A stretch of DNA of 64,000 bases from Hydrogenimonas urashimensis (GCF_016593255.1 NZ_AP023212.1:980001-1044000); one strand, 5' to 3'; shown: positions 1 through 9,948, numbered from the stretch's first letter. Made by a program: numbers and translations. Notes: generated by a model not told the origin, from the sequence alone.

Positions 1-1654
1 AACAGTTCTCTTTAAGTTGAGCTATTTCATCTTTCAGGGAATCCACTTCGGCTTTGAGTTCTTTGACGGCGTTAACGAGGATCGGAATGAGTGACGTTTC
101 TTTCAACCCAAGTTTCTCTTTGTTATCCTTTTCAACTACCGGGCTATCCTCGATGCCAAGCTCTTCTTCGATCTCAAGGATGTCCTGCGAGATGAAACCC
201 CACATGAACTTCTCGTCTTTTTTGGAGCCGTCGGGTTCTTTGGATTTATCGATTGTGCCATCTTCTTTTTCGACCCAGTATCTGCTTCTGTCATCGAATC
301 GGAATTGTTTCGGCTGAAGGCGGGTGATGTAGTCGAGCCCATATTGAATTGGGGCTATGTCAGTTTTATCTCTTTCATCCGAAGTAACGGTCCAAGAAAC
401 TTTAATGTATGCGTTGGTGATGTCATTGTTACCTACTACAATTTTATTTGAATCACTTGATGAAAATTGATGTGGTGATGTGTCTGTACCTGCTTTATAA
501 CCTATTGCAGTATTGTTTGAACCTGTTTGTATATTGGCTCCAGCATTAAAACCTATGGCTGTATTGTGATCACCTGTTGTTAATGAAGTTAGTGTGTCAC
601 CACCACAGCCAGTATTGCTAATTCCTGATGTAATATGTTGTAAAGAAAATTCACCAAGTGCAACATTATTATATCCTGTAACAGCATTTGCTCCATCACC
701 AAAACTTGTTGATCCAATTGCTACATTTCTTGAATTGCCACTGCCAAGTTTTCGTGCACACCTATACCCAATATATACATTTTCATTGTTGGAACCAGAC
801 CCTGGATCAATAACACAATCTTTGCCAGCAACAAAAGATTGGACACTGATTCTTTGTCCAGCATTTCCGTCATGCCATGCAGTATGTCCATCTATTGTAA
901 TGTGTTCACCTGTGATTACTGTAGTTTTTACAGTGTAACCGCTTTGCCAGTTTGAGTGGGCAGAATCAGGTGTATTTACTGATAATCCACTTTCGGCATT
1001 CACATAGACATATTCATTAGTCTGTTCACTTACTTTTCCTTCACTCTCCCCAGCATTGAGAATTAGTTGTTGTCCAGTTCTACATGTAATTTGATCAATA
1101 TTCATACCTGCAAGAGCAGAAATGTGAGCAGGAATAGTAACAGTTTGTGTGTTGTTATATCCAATATAGAAATTGATAGGAGATGATGATGAATAATCAT
1201 AAGCACTTAATCTGTAAATTCCACTATTTACTGATATATAAAACTGTTTATTGCTATTATTTGGGTCATAAAGTATTAATTTACTTTCTGCATCACTGCC
1301 ATAAATTCCACATCTAATTGTTCCATCAGATAAACTGCTACTTGACCAATGAAACTCAGCAATATTACCATTACTGTTATTGCACCTTGTAGCAAACAGC
1401 GGCACACCACTATCTCTTCTGATCCAAATATATTGCCCATCTGTTCTATTATTAGCCCAAGTGATGCCTGCCAGTGTTTCCCATGCTGAACCATTCCACT
1501 TTTCAAATTTATGATTTGATGAGTTATATCTGATTGCGCCTGTTGGCTGATTTGAGCCATATGTCATTGTGGCTAAATCATCATCTCTTTCTTTTAGTTG
1601 ATTTAGAAAATCTGTATAGTTTGATGTTAGTGTAGGTAAATTCCAATCAGCCAT
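1..1654 (-). CDS. Phage tail fibre with S74 self-cleaving chaperone domain (3' end outside window)
   Basis: The frame is open from ATG 1654 to the left edge (551 codons visible), so the C-terminus is missing. The N-terminal part is a Thr/Ser/Asn/Gly-rich shaft. Around residues 330-410 there are repeated NNTAIG/NNVALG units like trimeric adhesin-head repeats. From about residue 424 the sequence TSDERDKTDI followed by GLDYITRLQPKQF matches the start of the peptidase S74 intramolecular chaperone, which trimerises phage fibres and then cuts itself off; the Ser-Asp of SDERDK (S425/D426) is the expected catalytic pair. It lies directly downstream of the J-like protein, as a receptor-binding fibre should. 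The end ELKAEVDSLKDEIAQLKEN is a coiled coil typical of the S74 C-terminus, so only a few residues are probably missing. Confidence 0.85.
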   Translation of the reverse strand, partial: MADWNLPTLTSNYTDFLNQLKERDDDLATMTYGSNQPTGAIRYNSSNHKFEKWNGSAWETLAGITWANNRTDGQYIWIRRDSGVPLFATRCNNSNGNIAEFHWSSSSLSDGTIRCGIYGSDAESKLILYDPNNSNKQFYISVNSGIYRLSAYDYSSSSPINFYIGYNNTQTVTIPAHISALAGMNIDQITCRTGQQLILNAGESEGKVSEQTNEYVYVNAESGLSVNTPDSAHSNWQSGYTVKTTVITGEHITIDGHTAWHDGNAGQRISVQSFVAGKDCVIDPGSGSNNENVYIGYRCARKLGSGNSRNVAIGSTSFGDGANAVTGYNNVALGEFSLQHITSGISNTGCGGDTLTSLTTGDHNTAIGFNAGANIQTGSNNTAIGYKAGTDTSPHQFSSSDSNKIVVGNNDITNAYIKVSWTVTSDERDKTDIAPIQYGLDYITRLQPKQFRFDDRSRYWVEKEDGTIDKSKEPDGSKKDEKFMWGFISQDILEIEEELGIEDSPVVEKDNKEKLGLKETSLIPILVNAVKELKAEVDSLKDEIAQLKENC

Positions 1655-1672
1655 AGTTTGCTCCTTTGTATA

Positions 1673-4600
1673 TTAAAATCCTCTTGCCTGCCAATTCACT
1701 TCCCCACTTTTCCTGCTTCCATTCTGGTCAAATAGGTAAATTTTGAACGATGTTGGATTTGGCGTATCCTGAAAATCGATGACAACGGTATACGGGTCGC
1801 TTCCTTTGTAAGTGCCGGTAATGCTGTCAACGTCGACAAACGAGACATTGAATTGCACTTCTGTTCCGTTTGCGTCGGATGCGTTTACAGTCGCACGCCC
1901 GCTGTCATTTTTGAGTTTGCTGTCGAGTAATGTTTCGATATTCTCTATAATGATTCCGTCGTCACCTGTTCCTCCAGACCATTCCAATCTGACTTTCACA
2001 TATCTGAATTCTGTTGCATAAACTTGATATACATCGGGATAGTCTGTCCAGGAACTACCATCCTGTGAAACAGAAATAGTGCATGTTTCATCGAGTTCCG
2101 GCGTCGTGTCTCCAACGATATTTTTCGTTACATTGATAGTTATTTTCGTCGCATGGATCGTGGCGCCATAATCGTGCGTCTCCTCATACGACGCAGTTGC
2201 CGAAAATGGTTCGATGTAAACAGGATATCCAGCGTCTATTTGATCCTGCGGGCTGTTCCAGCTGCGTGACGTAAAATGATCTTCATACGTTTCTGCGGTA
2301 TTGACTGGTAGAATCAGTTGAGTGCCGTCACTATACGCATTCGTTTTTGTTCCGCTGAAATCACTATCCCATTTCGCGTTGAGAATATAGTCAGGCGGCT
2401 GATTCACGTGCGCAACCTTGCTGACGGGATCGCTCACGTTTCCTGCGCTGTCAACAGCCGCTATCCAATATCTGTAATCACCGCTTTGACTTTCAAACAC
2501 GGTGGTAAACGTGCCCTTTTTGTATCCGATCGTTTCGGCAGTTTCCCATGTGTCTCCCTTTTTTCCGATCGTATTTATAACAGGCAGAGACCCCTGGGAC
2601 ACTTCCCACTGAAAGAGAACGTTGTTGTCGATTACCTGCAGATGAAACGATGTTATCTGTGGCGGGGTGATTGTAGACATATATTCACCGGCTTGTCCAA
2701 TGTTTCCAGATATATCAACCGCTTTTACAGAAAAACTTTTTGATTGCCATGTTATTGGAATATTCCATGCGCGGGTGTCAACGCGAATTGATTGAGAATC
2801 GTATTCGATCAGATAATGATCAATTTTCCACATAGATGATGGCTCAGTCCATTCGAGCCGCAGAATTGTGTCGTCGATATAGCCATGCACCTCCGGTGCC
2901 TCGATTGCTGAATAATCGACCGTGATCACAGCCATCGACTCACTCTCGTTTCCTGACGTGTCAACCGCCGTCACGCCAAATTCCGTCTGACCCGATATCG
3001 TCCCGCATTCATAAATATTTGTCGTCACCATTTTTCTAAATGGTGATCCGTTCTTGTAGATATTGTATCCAGCGAGATCGACGTCATCGCTCTCGTCCCA
3101 GCTCAGTATAATTCCAGCCGAGCTATCAACCGTATATGATACATTTGTAATATCATCTGGCGGCGCGGACTTTCCGAGATAGGCATGTGACGCTTTCGCC
3201 GCCTCGGATACCGGCTGCCTGCCGCTTATGTCGTTTACGACGAACGCGAACGTATATTCCCGCCCCTCCTCGAGATCGATGGCGTTCATCCGGTATTCCC
3301 CGCCTCGGATACCGGTCTGGGCATCGTTCCACGTCGTACCTCCGTCCGGGCTGATGAGCAGATCGACGATCGCCATTCTGTCGTCAGCGACGCGCCAGGC
3401 GAAATCGATAAACGGCACGATGGTTCCGTCGCTTCGCTTTTCCAAATGCTCCCCGATAGAGATATCCGTGATTTCGGCGAATCCCGTGATGTGCGACGGA
3501 CGCGCTATGTTGTCAGGCGTCGTCCAGTCGTCCAGGATGGTATCGTTATAGTCGATTGCCGTGATCTTTCTCGTCTGATCGCTTTTTCGCGTGATCGCCG
3601 CGACGCGAAGCTCGATGTACTCTTTGTTCACCTCCCCGAACGTGTAGATGTCGAATTTGGACGGAGCCGCGTCGAAATCCGTCACGACGGTGAAAGTGTC
3701 GAACGATCCGTCGCCGGGATTCTGCACGTCTCTTTCTTCGATCGTGTCGTCCTGATGCCGCACGACGACGCGATAGCTTTTAGCGACGTCGATATCAACG
3801 CTCCGATCGAGTGTGACAGTGTCTGTCGTGCCAGATGCGACCCTGCCGGAATATCCCCACGCCGGCACGTCGTGCGCGAACATGATGACGTCTCCAGGCT
3901 GGCAGGCGATGCTGTCGATGCCGGCTTCGAACTCCACGACCCTGCGCTGTTTGTCGTTGCATTGCAGCATGTATCTGCCGTGCCGGTACGCCTGGGACTG
4001 GTCGGTGCAACCTATCAGAGAGAGCGTCGTTTTCGCCCCTGTGTTGTCTCCGAGCGACACCGTGACGGCGTTTTTGCCGTATCCGGCCTTTGAGTCGACA
4101 TATTCGATGTCGATCTCCGTCGCGACGTCGTTTTTGCCGATATAGCGCGTTTTGTAGCTGCCTTTCACGATATTGCCCATCGAGAAAAGCTGGACCGGAT
4201 CGGCGGGCTTGTCGATGATGACTGAATATTTCGTGCCGACCATGACGGGAGCCGCGCGGCCGACGGAGCATATTTTCTGCAATGTCTCCCACATATTCGA
4301 CTGAAAATCAAGAACGCCGTTGAACTTTGCCCTCGGCTCTTCCCCGCCGAAGCCGTCAGGCACAGCCTGGTCGCACCATTCCGCCCACTCCGCAAACCGC
4401 GCGAAATCGACGGCGCTATACGGTTTTCCCATGCCATGTTTTCTGTTCGTTATCACGTCCCATGCGACCCACGCCGGATTGTCTGAGCGTTTGACACCCT
4501 GCGACGTGCCGTTTTCGTCGAACACCTCTATCCCGCCGCGTCGTACGAGCGTATTGATCGACGGCGCGGAGCCGGAAAGCTGTCCGTTGGCCTTGATTCT

Positions 4601-5956
4601 GATGGCAAGAAGCGCGATGCTAGGATAATAGAGCCTGTCGCTCGTCATTTCTGTCATGCCGCTCCAATAGAGCGTGTTGCGCTCGCGTGTCGTCTCCTTG
4701 TCCTCGGACAATTTCGTGAGGCGCACATGATATTGGCCTGGAGTCAGCCCTGTGATCGTGAACTGCCTGCGGATAGCTGACGTTTTGGCCGCGTCGATGG
4801 CGAAATAGTCGTACACGCGTTCTCCGACCACCCGCTTGCGCGATTTGCCGCTCTTCGACCATCCGCTGCCTGGTGACGACGCGGACCACTGATACTCATA
4901 GTCGTATGCCGTCAGATTGTACCGACGCCACTCGTATTCCGTCTCCGTGTATTCCGGGTAGACTCTCTGATGCAGCGTCCAGTTCGTGCCGTCTGACGAA
5001 TATTCGATCTTGAATTTGACCGTCCTGCTGTCGAGGCCGCCCTTGTCGTTCACGTAGAACAGTCCCTGCGGCATCGTGACTGAGATCGTGATGGAGTCCA
5101 CCGCGTTCCCGAGTGTGATTTTCTCTACGGTATTGTCGTATGTCAGTTCGGCGCTGAACGCGTTTGCGGTATCGACCTTGTCGAACCAGCCTATCGTCTT
5201 GCCGTCGTGCCATTTTTCGAACGCCATCTCGTCGGCAGTATTCGTTTGGGAGAGCGTTCCCTGCCGGTACGCGTATTCGACGTTGTCGTACGTGTCGAGG
5301 GGGTTGTTGTTGATCAGGATGTCGCCTGCCCAGATCGGCTCTATCTCTCCCTCGCAGAGCGCGAGGAGAGTGTAGAGGTATTCGTCGTCGCCTTCGTCTT
5401 TGATATACTGTCCGATGACGGACCCTGGCAGGCGCATCTGGCCGAACAGAACAGGGATGGGAGACCCTGGAGTAGGAAGCGTTCGCGTGCCGCTCCATCC
5501 GTAAACCGGGGAGCTTTCGAGAGACGATGACCCGATCTGTCCGAACGATGGGATTTGCGGCGGCAGCACAGCGTTGATGAGCATCGCGCCGCCGGCGACT
5601 GTCGCGGCCATGATCGTGTAATATCCCACGTTTCCGAGTGCGGCGGCCGTCTCCGCGCCCATAGCGAGAAACGCAACGTCCGCGGCGTATGGGGCGACAA
5701 CGGCAAGGGCGACGAAAGCCACGGCGCGCAGAATGTCTTTCCCGCCGCCTCCTCCGCGCAGCACAGGAGATACGATGATCTGACGATCTCCTGTCAGGAC
5801 CATGTCGTATTTCGTCGTGATCTCCCCATCCACCGCCACGACCACATCAGCGAATGGCGAGATGTATTCCGCGAGCGTCTTGCCTGGCTCCTTGAATGTG
5901 GTGACGCGGCTGTTGACCGGATCGAACGGGTTGCGGATCTCCGTTATGCAGACCAT
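1673..5956 (-). CDS. Tail tip / host specificity protein, lambda J-like (possibly I-J fusion)
   Basis: About 1427 residues (lambda J has 1132). The frame is open further upstream, but ATG 5956 is chosen because the product then begins MVCITEIRNPFDPVNSR and overlaps the preceding NlpC/P60 gene by only 13 bases. Residues 1-150 include a Gly-rich stretch (RGGGGGKD) and a hydrophobic segment like lambda tail protein I, which otherwise has no separate gene here. A long tail-hub region follows (GWSGTRTLPTPGSPIPVLFG; FQSNMWETLQKICSVGRA), then several fibronectin type III-like modules (for example YNIYKNGSPF) and a C-terminal beta-rich region. In siphophages this protein caps the tail tip and contacts the receptor. 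The J assignment is strong; the fusion with I is inference. Confidence 0.85.
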   Translation of the reverse strand: MVCITEIRNPFDPVNSRVTTFKEPGKTLAEYISPFADVVVAVDGEITTKYDMVLTGDRQIIVSPVLRGGGGGKDILRAVAFVALAVVAPYAADVAFLAMGAETAAALGNVGYYTIMAATVAGGAMLINAVLPPQIPSFGQIGSSSLESSPVYGWSGTRTLPTPGSPIPVLFGQMRLPGSVIGQYIKDEGDDEYLYTLLALCEGEIEPIWAGDILINNNPLDTYDNVEYAYRQGTLSQTNTADEMAFEKWHDGKTIGWFDKVDTANAFSAELTYDNTVEKITLGNAVDSITISVTMPQGLFYVNDKGGLDSRTVKFKIEYSSDGTNWTLHQRVYPEYTETEYEWRRYNLTAYDYEYQWSASSPGSGWSKSGKSRKRVVGERVYDYFAIDAAKTSAIRRQFTITGLTPGQYHVRLTKLSEDKETTRERNTLYWSGMTEMTSDRLYYPSIALLAIRIKANGQLSGSAPSINTLVRRGGIEVFDENGTSQGVKRSDNPAWVAWDVITNRKHGMGKPYSAVDFARFAEWAEWCDQAVPDGFGGEEPRAKFNGVLDFQSNMWETLQKICSVGRAAPVMVGTKYSVIIDKPADPVQLFSMGNIVKGSYKTRYIGKNDVATEIDIEYVDSKAGYGKNAVTVSLGDNTGAKTTLSLIGCTDQSQAYRHGRYMLQCNDKQRRVVEFEAGIDSIACQPGDVIMFAHDVPAWGYSGRVASGTTDTVTLDRSVDIDVAKSYRVVVRHQDDTIEERDVQNPGDGSFDTFTVVTDFDAAPSKFDIYTFGEVNKEYIELRVAAITRKSDQTRKITAIDYNDTILDDWTTPDNIARPSHITGFAEITDISIGEHLEKRSDGTIVPFIDFAWRVADDRMAIVDLLISPDGGTTWNDAQTGIRGGEYRMNAIDLEEGREYTFAFVVNDISGRQPVSEAAKASHAYLGKSAPPDDITNVSYTVDSSAGIILSWDESDDVDLAGYNIYKNGSPFRKMVTTNIYECGTISGQTEFGVTAVDTSGNESESMAVITVDYSAIEAPEVHGYIDDTILRLEWTEPSSMWKIDHYLIEYDSQSIRVDTRAWNIPITWQSKSFSVKAVDISGNIGQAGEYMSTITPPQITSFHLQVIDNNVLFQWEVSQGSLPVINTIGKKGDTWETAETIGYKKGTFTTVFESQSGDYRYWIAAVDSAGNVSDPVSKVAHVNQPPDYILNAKWDSDFSGTKTNAYSDGTQLILPVNTAETYEDHFTSRSWNSPQDQIDAGYPVYIEPFSATASYEETHDYGATIHATKITINVTKNIVGDTTPELDETCTISVSQDGSSWTDYPDVYQVYATEFRYVKVRLEWSGGTGDDGIIIENIETLLDSKLKNDSGRATVNASDANGTEVQFNVSFVDVDSITGTYKGSDPYTVVIDFQDTPNPTSFKIYLFDQNGSRKSGEVNWQARGF

Positions 5957-6339
5957 TCGTAAAATCCCTCGATGCGCTTTGCCCAGGCCGGACTGTCGAT
6001 GCTCTCGACGCATGTCGCCACGTTCTCCATCGTGTGGAGAAACCGCCTGTCGTCTATCATGACGCCGATGTGCCTGATAATGCCCCTGATGCGAAACAGC
6101 ACGACCGCTCCCGCCTTCGGAGCGCACGGCTTCCATTTGCTGATCTGCGTTCCAGCAGCGACGACCTCGACCATGAACGTCTGGGCCACTTCGATAGAAT
6201 TCGGATCGTCGTAGCGCCACATATCAGGTACGCTCTGACCGTATTCATGTTCGAGGACATGCAGCACGAGACCGATGCAATCGAATCCTTCCATGTCCCT
6301 GCCGTGCGCCCTGAACGGTACGCCGATGTATCGCTTCAT
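5944..6339 (-). CDS. NlpC/P60 cysteine peptidase, tail assembly protein K-like
   Basis: 131 residues starting at ATG 6339, chosen because MKRYIGVPFRAHGRD begins the typical domain and overlaps the L-like gene by only four bases. FDCIGLV carries the catalytic Cys (C21) and RHIGVMID the catalytic His of the NlpC/P60 fold. In lambda-type phages this peptidase sits at the tail tip and may open murein during DNA entry or process tail tip proteins. It consists of the peptidase domain alone; lambda K also has a JAB domain that is absent here. Its place between L- and J-like genes matches the lambda order. Confidence 0.85.
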   Translation of the reverse strand: MKRYIGVPFRAHGRDMEGFDCIGLVLHVLEHEYGQSVPDMWRYDDPNSIEVAQTFMVEVVAAGTQISKWKPCAPKAGAVVLFRIRGIIRHIGVMIDDRRFLHTMENVATCVESIDSPAWAKRIEGFYEWSA

Positions 6340-6980
6340 ATCTTGAACACCCCTCTTCCCGTTGGAATGCCAGGAAAGCCGACAAACGGCACATCCGAGT
6401 CGCCGAACTTGCTCTTGCAATCAGACAGCGTATAGTCGCACGTGTCGTCGCTTCCTGCATACGGACATCCGGTGTCGGATACCTTGAATTTCGCCTGGCA
6501 CTGGTTCGGGACAAATCGCCTGTATGGGAAAATGCGTCTAAGCGGATTTTCCATTCCGAGGGAAAAAACGCACCACGTCTCGTCGCACGATGCGCCAGAT
6601 GATACGAACGTCAGATGCAATTCCGCGTCCCTGTCCGTCGTCACGGTTCCGTCGACGGCCGGAGTCGGCTCGTAAACGACGAAGAGATCGACATCCCAGC
6701 CCGATCCGAAATCCTCGTCGTTTTCTACGTACCCCTGCATGATTCTCGTCACGTTCGATACTTTCAGCTGAAGGGACGGAAATTCCCCTTTGACGCCCTC
6801 TTTGTACTCTCCGATGTCGAACGGAAACGCCTGGTAGGTATCGCCCTTCCACACAACGTCGGCCGTGTTGTTCGTGACGCGCAGCGTGAGGTCCTGCTTC
6901 GGGCTGTAGATTTTCAGCAGCAAAAGCCACGCGCCGGTATCCGTCAGCGAGTTTTTGGCAGCTATCGCCTCGGGAGTCAT
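6336..6980 (-). CDS. Minor tail protein L-like, Cys-rich C-terminus
   Basis: 214 residues from ATG 6980, which overlaps the stop of the preceding gene in an ATGA. The C-terminal third has four cysteines (QCQAKF, GCPYAG, TCDYTL, DCKSKFG) followed by VPFVGFPGIP. This matches the end of lambda gpL, where the cysteines bind an iron-sulphur cluster and the CKxxFG...FGGFP signature is diagnostic. It works in the tail tip complex that nucleates tail assembly on the tape measure. Family assignment is strong; cluster binding is inferred from the conserved cysteines. Confidence 0.8.
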   Translation of the reverse strand: MTPEAIAAKNSLTDTGAWLLLLKIYSPKQDLTLRVTNNTADVVWKGDTYQAFPFDIGEYKEGVKGEFPSLQLKVSNVTRIMQGYVENDEDFGSGWDVDLFVVYEPTPAVDGTVTTDRDAELHLTFVSSGASCDETWCVFSLGMENPLRRIFPYRRFVPNQCQAKFKVSDTGCPYAGSDDTCDYTLSDCKSKFGDSDVPFVGFPGIPTGRGVFKI

Positions 6981-7312
6981 AGTTCTCTCATTTTCAGCGT
7001 GATCTCGTACCAGCCGGGCCACGCGCCGTCGACGACGTTTTTCGGCGCTTCGGTGTAGCGGACGGTGTACGTGTCGGACGATTCGGGGTCCGTCCAGTCG
7101 AACGACCCGCTCCCTCTCACGCTCTCATAGTGAGACAGAATCGCGTCGCGGTCGGCCGTCTCGACAAAATATTTCGCCGAAATCGTTCTGCGCGATCTCG
7201 TGTGGCGCTCCCGAGTCTGCTGATAGCCAGCCTCGAACGGCGTGGATATCGTGGAGAACTCGTCCTGGATCTCTACCTTGACGGGTTTTCTAGATAGCGA
7301 AGGAAAGCTCAT
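6977..7312 (-). CDS. Minor tail protein M-like
   Basis: 111 residues, with size, position (between tape measure and L) and sequence style of phage minor tail protein M. The pattern MSFPSLSRKPVKVEIQDEF near the start and DWTDPESSDTYTVRYTEAP near the end resembles the M/DUF2460 group of tail tip proteins. It overlaps the tape measure stop at its start and the L-like gene by ATGA at its end, so its translation is probably coupled to theirs. Its exact role in the tail tip is taken from lambda. Confidence 0.7.
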   Translation of the reverse strand: MSFPSLSRKPVKVEIQDEFSTISTPFEAGYQQTRERHTRSRRTISAKYFVETADRDAILSHYESVRGSGSFDWTDPESSDTYTVRYTEAPKNVVDGAWPGWYEITLKMREL

Positions 7313-9339
7313 TGTATCCCCATTATCTGTCTGAATTCAGGGTCGGTCTGGGCGTGACGAACGACCACGTCGATGATCTGCTGCCCGTTGTCGCCCCGCA
7401 TCTGGCCGATCTTCTCCATGTCGATCGGCAGGCCGGTCTCGTTTTTCACGTTGATGATGACGTTGGATGGAATGGCTTTTACCCCAAGATCGCCGTTGAT
7501 TCTGGTCAAGGGCATGATCGCCTCCGCCCCGGCCTCCCCCATCAGACCCATGCCGTTTGCCATCGGAAAGACGGTCGGCTGGCTGACGATGCCGCCGGAG
7601 GAGAACGCCTGGACCACCCCGCCCCTGGCGAACGGGAGCATGCCGGTCAACCCGCCGACAAGCGGATTGATGATCGTCGTGCGCATCATCTGCATGTAAA
7701 TCTCGTGCAAAACGTTTTCCACGAGATCGCCGAAGCGGAGGAATTTGTCGGACGTGTAGTCGAAAAAGCTTTCGAATGTGTCTTTCAGGTGTCGCTCCAT
7801 GCCCTTGAACGCTTCGTAAATAGCATTGGCGGTTTTCTCCGCATCGGGTACCATTTTCTCAAAATATGCCTTCCTGTGATTCTCAACAATCTTTTCGACA
7901 GCTGCCTGATCGAAACCGGCATATTTTTCCCTGATCTCATGCTCTTCAATGAGCCAGGCTTTTGAAATTTGCCCACTCTCTTCGTAAAACTGTTTAGTGA
8001 GCTTCAGCTGCTTGTCTTGACTCTCGTATAGAGATTTCAGCTGCTTCTCTTCACGTTTTTTCATGGCAGCTTCGTAGTACTTCATTTGCTGCTCCGCGTC
8101 GAGTTCCGACAGCGAAGCTATCTGATCACCAAGCTTTTTGTAGAATAGTGATTCTTTGTCAAGCATCATCGCGGAATATTTGTCATAGGCCGAAACAAAC
8201 CCTGAAATATTCGTTGTATCGCCTGGAGGCGCATTGTCATGCGTTTTGATAACTATGCTACTCTGTTCTGATGCAAGCTTTGAAGCGTTGGCATGCTGTC
8301 CAAGAAGCCTGATTTGCTGTTCGAGGAATTTTTTCTGCTGTTCAAGTTCCGCTTTCGTATTGCCTGTTCCGAACATTGAGCCCCATATGCTTACGCCATT
8401 TTTTAGTTTGTCCTGAACTTCGTTTAGCTTTTCTACAAGATCATTGTATTTGGCTATAATCTCCTGATCTTCTTTTACCTCGAAAATGCTTTTTGCAGCA
8501 GCCGACGCATTTTCAAAACTTTCTGTCAGATCATTTATCCACTCTGTTATCTTGTGGAATGTAGGTTTCAGTGATTCGAACGTTGATTCTGTAATCGTTC
8601 CGGTGAGATTGTCCCACGCATCCTGCATATTCGATATAGAACCATCCCAGCTGTCGGAAACTGCCTTGCCAGCATCAGCAAAATCTCCCAGTTTTCTCTT
8701 TAAAAACTCGAAGAGGTCGCCCTGCTTTTTGTGTGTCTTGATCTGCTCGTTCGTGATGCCTATGTTTTTCGCTACGACGCTGTTCATGTCGATTGTCCCG
8801 GAAACGACGGAACGCATCTCCTGTGCCAGCTGATTCATCGGCACACCCATTGCGCCTGCGGCCTGGGTCATAAGCTTCGTATATTCGACGGTCTGTTTTA
8901 TTGTCATTCCGGCCTTCAATGCCGGGCCGAGCGTGCTTTGAAAGCCTTCCGTCAGCTGTGTGAGAGTGGCAGACGTTTCGAGATTGGCCTTTTTGAGCAT
9001 CGCCATGACATCCGACGACATTTTCATCGCTTCTGCAAATTTGTTCACTCCGCTTTTGGCTTCGGTGTTGACGGATATCAGTGACGCTATCCCTATTTTC
9101 ATCGTTTCGATGCTTGCGTTGTACCGAAGGCCGTTTTGCACAATGGCGTCAAACGCTTTCGCTACGCCGTAAATGCCACCTGCAGAAGCTCCGATGGCGA
9201 TCAGGCTTTCTGTAAACGCTTTCGTTTTTGAAGCGGACACGTCAATGGTTTTTGCGAAACGCTTCAGATCGTTTTCTACGACGACAAGCTCTTTGGTGTC
9301 CTTGTCAAATTTGATCTTTATGCGCAATTCATTTTTCAC
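7309..9339 (-). CDS. Tail tape measure protein (lambda H-like)
   Basis: 676 residues, long helical heptad patterns and a hydrophobic stretch near residues 40-75. The C-terminus has the lambda-H-type signature GGLTGMLPFARGGVVQAFSSG and LMGEAGAEAIMPLTR. It sets tail length and leaves the tail with the DNA during ejection. The protein is short for the family, implying a short siphovirus tail (inference). It overlaps the end of the gpT frame by 11 bases, as in lambda, where G, G-T and H are adjacent. Confidence 0.92.
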   Translation of the reverse strand: MKNELRIKIKFDKDTKELVVVENDLKRFAKTIDVSASKTKAFTESLIAIGASAGGIYGVAKAFDAIVQNGLRYNASIETMKIGIASLISVNTEAKSGVNKFAEAMKMSSDVMAMLKKANLETSATLTQLTEGFQSTLGPALKAGMTIKQTVEYTKLMTQAAGAMGVPMNQLAQEMRSVVSGTIDMNSVVAKNIGITNEQIKTHKKQGDLFEFLKRKLGDFADAGKAVSDSWDGSISNMQDAWDNLTGTITESTFESLKPTFHKITEWINDLTESFENASAAAKSIFEVKEDQEIIAKYNDLVEKLNEVQDKLKNGVSIWGSMFGTGNTKAELEQQKKFLEQQIRLLGQHANASKLASEQSSIVIKTHDNAPPGDTTNISGFVSAYDKYSAMMLDKESLFYKKLGDQIASLSELDAEQQMKYYEAAMKKREEKQLKSLYESQDKQLKLTKQFYEESGQISKAWLIEEHEIREKYAGFDQAAVEKIVENHRKAYFEKMVPDAEKTANAIYEAFKGMERHLKDTFESFFDYTSDKFLRFGDLVENVLHEIYMQMMRTTIINPLVGGLTGMLPFARGGVVQAFSSGGIVSQPTVFPMANGMGLMGEAGAEAIMPLTRINGDLGVKAIPSNVIINVKNETGLPIDMEKIGQMRGDNGQQIIDVVVRHAQTDPEFRQIMGIQ

Positions 9340-9948
9340 GTTTCGTCCTCGCTATCGTAGATGCCCAGACCTGGCCCATTCTCATGACAACAGGCACCCA
9401 TCTTTTTGCATCCATCCCGGCCCATTCGAGATAGTCTTTGGTCGCATCGTATCTCTTGCCGACTGTGCCCGACATGCCATATTCCCACGGTATAGACAAA
9501 AAAATCCTGCTGATCGCAAAAAGTTCATCGTCGTCGTCCAGAAATATCACGCGAGAAGAATCGTTCGCGATCAAATCTGCGCGTTCGCTTGCGCTGATGG
9601 CGAGTTCTCCGGTCCCGCGCGCATTTTGCTCTGACCATTTTATTAGCCGTTCGACCCTTCGGCTTTGAGCTTTCCCAGCGCCTCGTCAAGCGTGACCTTG
9701 AACTTGTAGATATTCGCGTGTGTCGTCAGCTCAGCAATCATTTTTTCAATATCGTTTTCGTTCCCTGAAAGACAGGAGCGAAGCGCCTTTTTCGCATATT
9801 CCATTTTTTCTTTGACATCCGCGTCCCGAATGTCTATGCCTCCGTCGATCAACTCCGTCGTCGGCTCCATATATCTGAACGAAGCAGACGATCCGTCAAG
9901 ATACTCGTACTCGAACTCGATAAAAAGACGCTTCGCTTGAAGTTTCAT
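9329..9948 (-). CDS. Tail assembly chaperone gpG-T, made by programmed -1 frameshift
   Basis: The T frame is open through the end of G and lies in the -1 frame. If ribosomes slip at 9670-9676, the product is 93 residues of G followed by 113 residues of T, about 206 in all. The T part continues AQSRRVERLIKW and ends VWASTIARTKREK just inside the start of the tape measure gene. The downstream frame has no good start of its own at the junction. In lambda, G and G-T wrap the tape measure and recruit tail tube subunits; T is only made by this shift. Heptamer, frame and gene position all agree with lambda. Confidence 0.8.
9643..9948 (-). CDS. Tail assembly chaperone gpG-like (unshifted product)
   Basis: 101 residues, acidic and helical, located between tail tube and tape measure. 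It begins MKLQAKRLFIEFEYEYLDG and ends LGKLKAEGSNG. The slippery heptamer lies eight codons before its stop, as expected for the abundant, unshifted chaperone. It is not found in finished virions of lambda. Sequence similarity to lambda G is weak; the assignment rests on position, size and the frameshift site. Confidence 0.75.
   Translation of the reverse strand: MKLQAKRLFIEFEYEYLDGSSASFRYMEPTTELIDGGIDIRDADVKEKMEYAKKALRSCLSGNENDIEKMIAELTTHANIYKFKVTLDEALGKLKAEGSNG
9670..9676 (-). promoter_or_regulatory. -1 ribosomal slippery site GGGAAAG
   Basis: On the minus strand the zero frame reads ctG GGA AAG ctc. The heptamer GGGAAAG is the one lambda uses between G and T, in the same reading phase, and slipping back by one enters the open T frame (GGG AAA GCT). 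No stimulatory structure downstream was worked out. Confidence 0.8.

Noticed and set aside
1276-1560. 94-codon frame inside the tail fibre gene
   Set aside because: Out of frame with the fibre gene, which is open through the area with typical fibre sequence.
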